Assembly: GCA_963920635.1 (NCBI GenBank)
Contig: OY987302.1
Location: forward strand, 36,927,278 to 36,991,277
DNA from: Pseudeuparius sepicola
Taxonomy: Eukaryota; Arthropoda; Insecta; Coleoptera; Anthribidae
DNA: 64,000 nucleotides
Reading direction: 5' to 3'
Shown here one piece after another: positions 23,351 to 35,800 of the stretch. The notes under the pieces were generated by a model. The model saw only the letters and a list, made by a program, of their open reading frames with translations. It ran no database searches and had not been told where the DNA came from. The translations under genes and the position numbers were made by a program. Numbering within the stretch: position 1 is the first letter of the stretch; the number at the start of each line of letters is the position of its first letter.

Positions 23351-24205
23351 TACAGTGTGGATAGAAATTGTGGAATATTGCTTATATTTCTTAAAATATT
23401 CCTCATATCAAAAACATGTTTTAATAAAAGTGTTAGGGGAAATTATTTTCCGTTTAGTGATATCAAGCAATCTTTCGTAGCACAAAAATGTGGTTGCCAT
23501 GGTAACCGATTTAATTTTTTTAAATGGCACCATATACTTTTTTTGGTGAAAATTGATACATTGGAACTTTCTGAATACGATACAATACAATTTTAATGGG
23601 GTCGCATAAGAAAAAAAAAGTTTTCTATTATGCTATTGACAATGTTTATCAAAATAATTATTAACATCAAGTTAGCCATGCCAAAATCAGAACAATGCAA
23701 AACTGTCACTAGCTGTGTAACTGTGTACATTGTTACACTAAACGTACTTTTTTACTCAAATTTTCTGTGTACTTAAGTACTTAGTATGTTAACCTGTATT
23801 CTTTCCGTTTCACTTAATTCAAGCGTCATTATAACTTAGTTTCCCATTGTTCTAATTTTGGCATGGCTAACTTGATGTTAATAATTATTTTGATAAACAT
23901 TGTCAATAGCATAATAGTAAACTTAATTTTTTTGTATTTTTTTCTTATGCGACCCCATTAAAATTGTATTGTATCGTATTCAGAAAGTTTCAATCTATGA
24001 ATTTTCACCAAAAAGCGTATATGGTGCCATTTAAAAAAAATCAAGTCGGTTACCATGGCAACCACATTTTTTGTGCTACGAAAGATTGCTTGATATCACT
24101 AAACGGGAAATAATTTCCCCTAACACTTTTATTAAAACAAGTTTTTCATATCAGGAATATTATAAGAAATATAAGCAATATTCCACAATTTCTATCCACA
24201 CTGTA
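23351..24205. mobile_element. Long palindromic MITE, 855 bases
   Basis: The ends are TACAGTGTGGATAGAAATTG and CAATTTCTATCCACACTGTA. The arms of about 340 bases are near-perfect inverted copies (for example CAAGTTAGCCATGCCAAAAT versus its complement), with a loop of about 150 bases. It has no gene. TA lies on each side. Confidence 0.92.
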
Positions 24206-24368
24206 TATATTATTTGTCTGAGGTTAGCACAGTATGGTGGCCCCTTTGCCGGGCATGCATAACGTATTGGAACATCCGACTACCTATTTTTTTCAAGAGG
24301 TTCGTTCTACGAGTTTATTCACTCGCTTTGGTTTAGTAGGTGCGAAATATCTGCGTAGTGAATTTATA

Positions 24369-25589
24369 TACAGTGTGTTTCCCTTTAAGTGGCGAAAATT
24401 CATTCTATTATAATATGGGGTCGGCCGATTTTCGAAAACTTTTTTTTTTTTAGAAATATAGTATAAAAGTATAAAAGCTCTATATCCTGGTAGGTATGCA
24501 TTATTTTAAGATTCCCCTTTTCGATAGTCTACTACGATAACAAATAATACTCCAAAAATGACGAGAGCATGTTAGGCATCTTTTTACGAAGAAAAGACAT
24601 ACCTCCATCGATTTAGGCACATCTGGAACCCACAAATCCCAAGTTTCAATATCGTAACTTATACCGAGTGTTCACAAATTAAGTGTAACAAATAAAAAAA
24701 ATCGAATTTTTGAGAGTGCCCTGTGCAAACGCTACTGAGTGTCTTGCAAATATTAGATTGCCAATGGATTAAGAGTCACCTAGTGTATCAATTCACCCAA
24801 TATCATGCGCATATCTTATACAGAGTATTCATGATAAATACGGAAATATCCAAAATAATCGGCCCGGCGGTTTTGTTACTACATGAAGTCTTAAAAATAA
24901 GTCGATTTTTTATTCTTCATCGCTAAACATTATTTTTACAAGAAAGTTCTATCGGTTAAATAATTTCTTTGGCGCCATAATGCATACTTCATTCGTCTAC
25001 TATTTTCATCAAGATTGCCATGGACTCGTGGACATAAACGAAGCATCTACAGTTTCACAGTACATATTATTTGGCAAGTTGACTTATTTTTAAAACTCCC
25101 TGGCGCATGTCGTAACCGATTCTTTTCGATATTTCCGTATTTATCACGAACACTTTGTTTAAGATATGCGGACGATATTTTGTGAATTGATATACTAGGT
25201 GACTCTTAATCCATTGGAAATGTAATATTTGAAAGACATTCAGTAGTATTTGCACAGGGGCAGGGCACTCTCAAACTCAAAGTCGATTTTTTCATTTTTT
25301 GCACTTAAGTTGTGAACACTCGGTATAAGTTACGATATTGAAACTTAGGAATTGTAGGTTTGAGATGTGCCTAAAGCGATAGAGGTATTTGTTTTTTCGT
25401 AAAAAATGCCTAATATGCTTTCGTCGTTTTTGGGGCTTATTTGTTATCGTAGTAGGCTGTGGAAAAGGCCAATCTTAAAATAATGCATACCAAGATATAG
25501 AGCGTTCGAAGTACTATATTACTAAAAAAAAGTTTACGAAAATCCAGTTATAAAATAATGAACTGTCGCCATTTAATTGAAACACTGTA
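24369..25589. mobile_element. Long palindromic MITE, 1,221 bases
   Basis: The left end TACAGTGTGTTTCCCTTTAA pairs with the right end TTAATTGAAACACTGTA. Arms of about 500 bases follow, including ACCGAGTGTTCACAAATTAAG and its inverted copy at about 25310. The centre is near 24980. The ends match the 855-base element only in the first nine bases. Confidence 0.9.
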
Positions 25590-26574
25590 TATGTCCAATA
25601 TTAAGTGAGATAGTCTAAAATCCATTTCCTTGTGAGAAAATATGTTAAACATAGCTGCAAAAGTTTTGTGCATATGCATAAAGAGTCTATGTTTACGATT
25701 ATTTTTTGTCGATCTTTTATTTAACGAACATTATTATTATTAGGAACCAATTTCACGGCCCCTTAGAGGTTCCATAAGGAAGTTCAACTGTACCTTTAAC
25801 TTCTTGTCTGGCAGTAAAGGAAAGATAACTGTTTGAAAACTTTTGTCATATCTCACATAAAAGAAAATCATAATTTACAATAAAATATCTCAACATGTTT
25901 TTGTGTTGTGTCCCACAATAGAGGGTATCCCAGTTGGGAATGACATAACTAAAACTAAAAAGTGTTAGGTCCTTGATATTTTCAATGTTTGTTGTAAATT
26001 TACCCTAGAATGCTTAAATTTTGTGTAAACAGGAAAATCGTTAGGTTGTGTCAATTTGGTGCATTCAAAAACGCTTAGGTAATAAGGAAGGTACCTACAG
26101 GTCATTCAATTTTTTTTTTCATTAGGTACGCAAGCAACATATTTTTCGGGTGCATCCATCAGTTTTCCTGTTTTGCATGACTTTAAGCATTTTAGGACAA
26201 ACTTGGGTGCTATCATAGCATGCGGTCTTGCAACTGGCAGGAAGTGAGGGTAGACCGGCTATACCAGCAGACTGCACACTATAAGAGCACCCAAATTTGC
26301 AAAAATATTTTTTGTGTAGAAATGATTAGAGAATATCAGGAACCTAACACATTATTTAAGCTAAAGGTATGCCTAATTTTCATTTTTCTTCAGTCACTTT
26401 TAGTTATGACATCTATAACCAAGACTCTCTGTAAAATGACAAGGACAGTAGGATTTCACAGTATGTTTTCAAGTTGCTGTATAAATTTGAAACGAGATGT
26501 TATACAATTTTGCACCCATAGTTGATTAAATAACACAAGCAAATAGCACAATCAGCATGCGCTACAACACTCAC
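25590..26574. other. Slo2 intron sequence, no gene
   Basis: Sequence downstream of Slo2 exon f. Plus-strand open frames here show no recognisable content. Confidence 0.4.
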
Positions 26575-26867
26575 AGGCACCCGTAGGGACTTGCAGAATA
26601 AGTTGTGGGGGGCTGGTACCATCTTTGGAGTATGAAAAACGGTTTATATCCTCTTGCTTTTGATTTGCCACAGGTGCCTTTGAAGAACCATTCGATTTAT
26701 TATTGGCAGCTTCAGTAAATGACGAATTCTCTTCTTTCGTTATACTCATGTAATAGCAGGTATCACTTTTTTTCATGATATGTCTAGGTCCCGGATTTAG
26801 TAAAATAGTATCTTCGTAAAATTCAGGAAGTTCTGCTGGTCTGACTCCAACTAGCGCAACTCCATAT
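26575..26867 (-). CDS. SLO2: Slo2 exon f: end of RCK1 and start of variable linker
   Basis: It starts after acceptor TTTTTCAG with A|TAT and encodes [16 protein letters not shown], then [17 protein letters not shown] and [10 protein letters not shown], all typical of Slo2. A serine, asparagine and glutamine-rich linker follows. The proposed donor is CCT|GTGAGT, giving 293 bases. Without splicing the frame would stop at 26552, so the 3' boundary is less certain than the acceptor. No downstream exon was found in 1-26574. Confidence 0.85.
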
Positions 26868-29800
26868 CTGAAAAATATAATGTATAAGTTACTTCTATAT
26901 TTCCCTTTTTTAAGATAGTGTCTTTTATGTAGCTTTAACATCAAAATGAATGAAACACAACATTCTTGATCATGGTTTTCTCATGGCTTCACTTTATGAT
27001 GTTTTGCTTTCCTCCCAAATAGATAATGCTTAACTCAATATCTAACATATTTTATTTGTCCCAATTTATTTAATATGGGTCCGAGACGATATGCCACACA
27101 CGGCGCCTTTTTCAAAAAACCAAATATGTTAAATTTTGCCTTATATCTTAGTCTATTCCTGCTGCGCAATCTGATCATGGGCGAATTCGGTTTTTTGGAA
27201 GACCATGTCCTTAAATAATGTGTTATCATATCCTTTTCCATCCGTTAAAGTAAGGGGACCCAGCATTATACTTTCCAAAGTAAGGCCTATTCTTTCCTCA
27301 TTCTAATGGTAACAGTGATGCCAAGTATGCCATTTTATTTGAGAATATATGAATATAACAGGTACCTTGATTGTTAGTAAAAATTAATAATGTTTTCCAT
27401 GATTTCTGAAAATTAGACTTGACAATGTTGTGTCAACACAAGTGTAGAATATGCGAACTGCCAAATGAAACAAATTTATTTATAGGTGTTGAAATCGATT
27501 TCCAGCAATTATTTCCACGAATCTAAGTAGTAAGTATGGTAAGTCAGTGTCGATTTTGCAAAAAGCTAAATTATAAGCACCCCCACTTAACTTTCCACAG
27601 GTAACAACCAATGTAGTTCTAGATTTAGGTTACAACAATTTTCAGTGTTGTTTTTCTAGCCAAGAAACTACGTTAAATCAGGCCGTAAACTAAACTGTAA
27701 AGACTTATGAACAATTTGTCGCTATTGCACCTTGTTACCAGGTTCCTCAATCCATTATTTTAAAGAATCCCTGGTTTTCACGTCATGTTTACACTGACTC
27801 CACCTGGCATTTCTGATACCTTTGTTCAGTTATATTAGAGATGGCGCAGAAAATGCTAAGCGAACCCCTTCTTAAGGAAACTTGTAGACAATGAAGAACT
27901 GAGTACATACCTACACCTGTGCAAAATTTCAAAACCCAGTTCTCCTTTGATTAAATGAATTAAAATGCAAAAAAATCAAAGTAGGCTTTTGAAATTGTGC
28001 ACATCTACTCACACCTCTCATCTATTGACTATTATTCTAAATGAGTTTCCTTAGTAACATTTCGTCATAAAACCTACAAAAAAAGAATTTACTGGTGTGA
28101 AAAATTAGTTCTTTCAAAGTTTAGAATTATGTACAAATCAGTTTATAATCAAACAGGGCCAAAAATTATTTGTCTGACACACTATGTACAGGGTGTCCCC
28201 GAAAAGAAGGCCAACCCATTAACCCTAGATTCTTGACGTCAAAATATGGCAATGTAACTAAACTTATCCCTATTCAATAATGCTTCTCTTAAAAGATACA
28301 GGGGATTACAATTGAATCTTAAAAAACGGTTTTTGATTACATTTTTGTCAATCTTAGCGATATTGAGTTGAGATTTGGTACAAGTTATTACTATTTATGT
28401 CAAATTCGACCACCTGATTCTCGTTGTTGTAACTCAAGAAAAAAGGACATGATTTGTATCCGCCCCCCCCCCCCCCCAATTTTTTCTTAGGTTAGTCTAT
28501 GGAATCTGCAAAACTTTTTTACGGCGTATAATTTAACTTGTCTAATTTTTTTTTATATTTTACATTTGTTTTAAAAACCATTGTTTCCGAGATTGACAAG
28601 CTTTTTTAGAAAGATACCTACCTGATTTCCACATGCGCGACGTCATTGGGGTAATCGTAAAAAAAGGAAAAACGAAGGTAATATACAACCCATGACAAGA
28701 AAAAGTTTTTCAGAGCATGGGCATTACTTCATATATTTCTTAAGAACTATTTTGTGACCCATGTTTATAATAACTATTTTCTGGTCTTGGGCTGTATTAT
28801 TACCTTCTATAGTCGCTTTCCTATTGTCATTTCTTGAAATTAATCAATGTCATCTCGCATGTGAATACAATAGTTTTTAAGACAAATTTACAAGATACAT
28901 AAAAATTAGGGAAATTAAATTCTACACCATAAAAATGTTTCGCAGAGTCCATAACTCAGAAAAAGTTGGAGAAAAGAGATCATGTATGCCCGCAATTTTC
29001 ATTTATTTTTAAGTTACAACAATGATAACCCAGTGGATGGATGGATTGGAAATAAAAAATAGTAATAACTTGAAGCAGATCTCAACTCGATATCTTTAAA
29101 ATTGACAAAAACTAATTTTTGGGATTCAATGACGTCAATAATCTGGAGTTAATGGGATTGCCTTCTTTTCTGGGACATCCTGTAATGTTACTATTGTTGT
29201 TTTGGGAAATTAATTTCAATTCTTTTTTTTATAAATAACACAAAAGACTCTTAAACATTACTTAAAAAGATATCTTACTTTCTGTGTGAATGGAAACTCG
29301 CATAAGTAAAACTTTTTCCATCGTATTCACTAAAAAATCTACTATCCCCAAGGACAATGTGATAAATTTCGTTACCAGAACATCGCCCGTAAAGTCTATG
29401 CCATTCCTCTTGAGACTGTTGGCCTTCCCTGAAAATATTAAAGAATAAAACAATTTCAACAAATAATATATAGTTGCAAAAACTACCCATGGGTGCCATC
29501 ACATAGAGGAAAGGAGGGAGAGTTGGTGATATATTCACAATGTACATCTAATTTTAAATGATGATCAATGAAACACATGTTCTTAACATATTGTTCGTTT
29601 GGCCTGGGTAAGCTTTGGCTTGAAAGCTCTGGTCACAGTAGTTACTTAGTTACTTTGCTGCCTAGTTAAACAAATATTAGTCGAGAGAACGTGCTGGCCA
29701 TCTAAGGGCCGTGCTTTGATTGCCGGTCGCCTTTTTCCATCTTGGGTTATTATTACACTAGTAATGACATTATGTCTGTTCCATAGATAAAGGATTTATA

Positions 29801-32800
29801 TATAGGAAGTCTGTTCACAGGACCATTGTTATGGTAAAGGCTTTCGTCACTCCATATATTTTTTAAATAGTGTTATTTTCTTCACGCAGTACAGAAAGAT
29901 ATATTAGAAAATGATACCTTTTTTCAGGATCATCCCGTAGTAGGTGATGAATAATGTGGGCTTTGTAAGGCTAAAGTTATTTCTAGAAAGTATTCTTTAA
30001 CATGAAGAATAGCAAAAGTCAACTTATTGAGAAATATTTCTAACTGACATGTGGATTATTTTCTACTTTCTGTAAAACTTGAGCTGTCCGTTGGTCATTT
30101 GTAATACGATGTGAACGTTTTCTTGATATTTTCTTATTAAAAGTGCCATATTGTAAGAGATTTCTCTTCAAATTTGTGAAAGTTTTCCGATCTGGCTAGC
30201 TTCTCTCTGGATAATTTTGAGAATACCTTGCACCTGCTTTATTTTGCCTGCAATCACCAAAAATAAGCAACATATCAAATTTTTCTTGATTGCTCTATTG
30301 CACCATAATTAAAAAAAAACAACTTGTTCAGATGACAGCAAAACACAATTAATTAATAAAACTATTTTGACAGTTCCTAACATTGAGTTACTTTTGATTT
30401 GGACTAGTAGCAAAACATACTAAGAAAAACATTTATTTTATTAACAAACTATTCGCCTTAACCCACATCTTTGAAAATTTTTAGTTTTGAAAATAATCTT
30501 ATGATTAACTACTAGTGATTTTACACATGGATGCACTGGCAACTTCAAAGTACGATAAATAAAAAACTGTTGATTTTACAAATTTGTTTATAGCGCATAA
30601 TTTGCTTCAAATTGAAGAACAATTCGGATACAGCACTTTTCAACTGGCAACATGGCTTGCGGAATTGTGCGGCGTGGCCTGTCAGTTGATTTTACATAAG
30701 AAACTTACGAGAATTAGTTTTATAACGCGGGTAGTGGTATCGTGAGATTTATACAACGAGGCAGTGTGTCCCTGGGCGGAAACAGACTGCACGAAGCGCT
30801 GGCGACAGCTTTTTTTATAAATTTATTTTGTTCGTGCAAAACTGAAACATTAGTTGTAAAAGTTCAAAGTGAAGAAGCGAAAGAATTTATTGGTTCCTTC
30901 AAGAATTTGAAGCCTCAAGATGCCTAGAATCGTCGAGGGAAACTATAGCTTAGTTGAATACCTGGCTGTAAGTCAAATCGTAATAATAACTTGAAGTAGT
31001 TAGGTTTTCTTTGCTTGACGGCAGGCGGTAGACTTGTATTCGTTTTGGGCTTTCCAAAGGGCGAAAATTTAGGTATAAAATGAATAATAGACAAACTAAG
31101 TACCCTTTAAAATTAAAGAAGTTTGTGCAATAATTGAAACATTGTTTTATATTGTTGCAAAATTTTCTTTACCTAATTAAAGTCAAAAGATAATTTAGTT
31201 GCATATATACAAGCTGCCCTAAAAATAATGGGACATAGAGCAGCTGCATATATTTTGGGCCAAAATATGGCGATTGAGGCCAATATGCCTTATAGATATA
31301 TGTTGTTTGTTTAAGAGATACAGGGCCTTGAAGTTCATTTTTCGAAATATAATTATGGCTACATCTCCCAAACTAATCAAGCTGCTGAACTGAAATTTGG
31401 CACTGCTGTGTTTTTGAGGATGGAGAATAAGCAATTTTGCCGTATCCTACAGAGGGCGCCACTTGCGCTGTTTTCGGGATCGTGCTTTTACACGTAACTT
31501 TTTTGAGGTTATCTTTTTGGTCCTGCAGGTCCATCATTTTAGTGCACCTTTTCATTCTGCAAGAAAAAGGTACTCTTGTTTCATATCGATCAAATCAACC
31601 GTTTGCGTTGAAATATGCAAAATGTGCTCCAAAACACCTGTTGACTTCAATATTCGAAACATAAAATTTTCACATACCGCTTTCAAATGTTACAGATCAA
31701 ATGTACCAGTTAAAGTGATAACTTCAAAAGTTACAAGTAATATACTTCATATATTTTGTTACCGATTTTATTATTGTCTGTCAAACAAACATACCTACTT
31801 AATCTATTGTAATATATAAAAAACTAAGTCACAGTGCCGAAAAGTTCGTCAAAAAGGCCGATCGTTATTAGACTCGCTAGACTGCATAGACCCGTTAAAC
31901 CATCCCGCTGCGGCGTTGCCACATTTTTGCGCAGGGCTTGTAAGTTTGAGAAGGTTGTGGTAAAAGGCTGTACCCATGGGAGTCTTATCGCCTCTGCTGT
32001 GGTCACTGGTGGTTGACAACCTGCTAAAGGAACTGACAAGCTCTGGCTTTGATGTCCAGGGCTACGTGGATGACCTAGTCATTACAGTAAAAGGCAAGCA
32101 TGAAGGCGTCACTCTTAATACTATCAGTACTAGCAACACAAAATAACCAAATGGTTATTCTGTGTTACTAGTAGATCAGTATCACAGAATAACCGTGATA
32201 TGTATTAAGGGGTACTTAAGCCAAAAATTAAAATAGAAAATTAAATTTCCATGCCATTGACGTCACGGTTCCCGTCCAGACGAAGGCATATCCGAGAATA
32301 CATGGACTAATTATTATATAATTTGTACTTAGTTGTATGGACAAAAACACCTGACTATTATCAAAAATTCTCTGAATAGACCTTTGTAGACCTAAGCACT
32401 TTTTATCTGCGGGCATTAAGCCTCCGTCTTTCCTCTTGTATCTTAAAAATAAATTTTTAAAAAGAACTCTGCGCCAGCGCGTTGTTTAATTGGCGCAGTC
32501 GGTACGATAGCAAGTCGCAAAACGCTGAAGCATATGGATCGAATTCTTGCGTATTCGCGTCGGTTAAACCGTTTACTCGCGAAGAACCACCCTCAGGCCA
32601 TCGAGGTCACCAAGTAGAGACGCTGCGAAGCAGAGGACCAGAGCAAGAGGGCGACAGTAGCTGCCGAAGAAGCGAAATCAGAGGGTTGGCCTGTGACCAG
32701 CAAGGGTAAGAGCCATTTCTTTCTGTGCCCCGTTTCTTGTCACAACATCCCCTAAGGCGATACTTAATCATCAGCCTATCGGCAAGGCAAATTAGTTTAG

Positions 32801-35800
32801 GAACCAGTAAATTTAAGTAGGATTAAAATTTAATGAGTAACGATCCACATTTTGACGATTTGTGTCAGTTATTCGGAAAAATTAGTGTAGCTTAACTAGC
32901 TCAGAAGTAGAAACTAGCTCAAAAGTAATATTTTCAAATAATACTGTCACACTAATCGTGTGTGCCGGAGGGTTGGACTGACCCTCACGGCTTGCCGGGA
33001 TCACTGGGAGGGGTCGCGACCGACGACAGAGCGTACTCCAATGAGACACAGGTATACACGAAACGGACTTGCACTGTTCCAAACTCACATAAACGTTTTC
33101 AACAGCATCTTGACTGAGACGCGTAGCGGAACTGTGCACCAGCGGGACCGCGACTGACCGGCGCGTGGGGAACCTAAGAGCAGATGTTCCCAGGCTCGCG
33201 ATTTGCAGAGACCGATCTCCAACAACCCGGCGATTACCAACGCTCCAGCATGACCCCCGAAGGAATCTGCCGTCAAGCCCCCTCGTAGTCGAGCCAGAAC
33301 ACAGGCTGGCTGAACAGCCGCACCTTGTGCCTGAGCCGACCCCTCGGGGGTGGTTGGCGATCTAGTGGCTGCTGAAAAGCGGGATCCAGTGGTACCCAGC
33401 TTGGAAACTGAGCTATACTTATACCCGCAGATTCTGCCGAATCGGCGGGTGGACTTTGATCTATCTATTATTTAACTTATTAATTCATCCTCGTATTTAC
33501 ATTATTGACTGTCCCTCGTACTCATTAAATTTGTTATTGTTATCTTTACTTTTGTTTTGTTTGGTAGAAGTTGGTTTGAATAATTCGGTCACTGGTCCAC
33601 AGATGTCACTTTGGTGACAATACAACGATGACAGCTCCAAATGAAAATTACCAACTCCTTAGGCTATATATTGAAAATATTCCTATATTTTCTGGAGATT
33701 CTCATACTTTAGATATTTTCATAGATAGCTGCAATAGCCTAATCGAAATGTACACCAATCAGAATCCCAAAGATCCAATCAACATGTTTCTTATAAAAGC
33801 AGTGATAGGAAAATTATCCGGTCGCGCTTTAATGCTAATAGGATCGCGTATCTAACTCAAAACTTGGAAAGAAATTTGAGATGCTTTAGGAACCTTCTAG
33901 GAACGAAACTCCTCATCAGTTTCGCTCCAGAGGAGATAATATACAACCATTTCCGCACCTTTACCAATAAAACCACAAATTAATAATAAACCTCAAGAAT
34001 ATTTTACTAACAAGTATGTCTTTTATCCCCAAACATCGCAACCATGAGTCACCAATGCTTTTAAACCACGAGATAAAACCCCTGAGGACAAACCTACCCC
34101 AATGTCAACAACATCTCATATCCCAAACATTTACCCCCAACGTCAAACCACTCCAATGTCAATAACATCCCATACTCCCAACGTCAAACCACTCCTAACA
34201 GAATACCAAATTATTTTCAATCGACCGAACCAAAAAATTTTGTATCGGAAGAACTGTATAATGTATATTGTGATCAACTCAATCAGCCAGATTATAATTT
34301 TCACTATGACTGTTGACTTATTGACAATAATCAATATGGACAAGTTTACTATACAGATGGAAGTACTTATTTTGAACGAAATTTTGTACCAGAGACAAAC
34401 GACAACATTTCCGAATCCACAGCAAACATGACCGAAATAACAGAAAATGATGTTTCCGAGGCAATGAAAATTTTTATACAACCAGCCTCCCGGACCAAAC
34501 GACATAATTTCCAACCCTTCCTTTCCAAATGAATATACAATTATCGAACTTAATATATCCGATGAAGACGCCTTACCCTATATTGAAACAATTAAGCTAT
34601 CTTTAAGATTATTAATAGATACAAGCGCGAGCAAATCTATATTAACTCCAAAAATTACCGAAAAATTCTTCCCAAAAACTATTTACAATGAACCTTTTTC
34701 AATTAAAACCTGCAACGGAGAATATAAATGCAGATTTAAGGCAGACATTAACTTACAAAATTTATTGAACTTATCGGAGTCAATCACTTTTCATGTATTC
34801 CCTTTTCATATTGTTTTGACGGATTAATTGGTTCAAATGACTTAAAAAGACTCAAATTTCATATCGCATACGAAGAAAATGTTCTGTACAATAAAAATGT
34901 TGAATTTCCAATATTTTATAGCAAAAGCCAAACACAGCTGCTTCTTAGCATTGTATTAGAACCGTCCTAGATAAGACGAGTTAAATTACCAGTTAACACT
35001 TATTCTGGCGACGTTATTTTATGCGAAACAGAAATTGACAACTGTTTTATTTCCGAAACTCTTACAACAGCAGATAAAGGATATGCATACATAGAAATAC
35101 AAAACCACTAAAATAAATGCGAAACAGTAACCTTAACCGAGCCTTTCGAAGAAGTTCATTTCCCAAATTCACGAAAAGAAAATTTTAAAATATACAGTAT
35201 GGAACATGTTCTCTCTCTAAATTCAAAAAATTACGAAATTAATGTACAATCTTTTATTCGAACTGATTATTTAAACTTCGAAGAGAAATTAAAATTAATT
35301 AAAACGGCAAGTACCCTTTCGCACATAAGGGACAGATTAACAACATGCTTGAAGAAGATGGCATTATCCGCCCTTCAAGTAACCCCAGGGTCATCCCCAA
35401 TTTGGATCGTGCCTAAGAAACCCGACGCTTCCGGTAAAGCAAAGTGGCGCTTAGTCGTCCACTACTGGAAAGTCAACGATTAAACTGTCGACGATAGGTA
35501 TCCCATTAAATGATATATTAGACAAGCTAGGTAGGTGCCAGTACTTTTCGACACTAAACCTCGCCTCCTGGTTTCATCAGAATGAGATGCATCCGAATAG
35601 TATGGAAAAAACTAGTTTATTGTAGAAAACGGGCACTTTGAATACACGCGCATGCCATTTGGGCTAAACAACGCGCCCGCGACTTTTCAGCGGGTTATAG
35701 ACGATGTGCTTAAAGAATTATAACATAAAGTATGTCTAGTATACATGGACGACATAATTATATTTTCTAGAAGCTTAGAAGAACACTTAGCCAACTTAAA

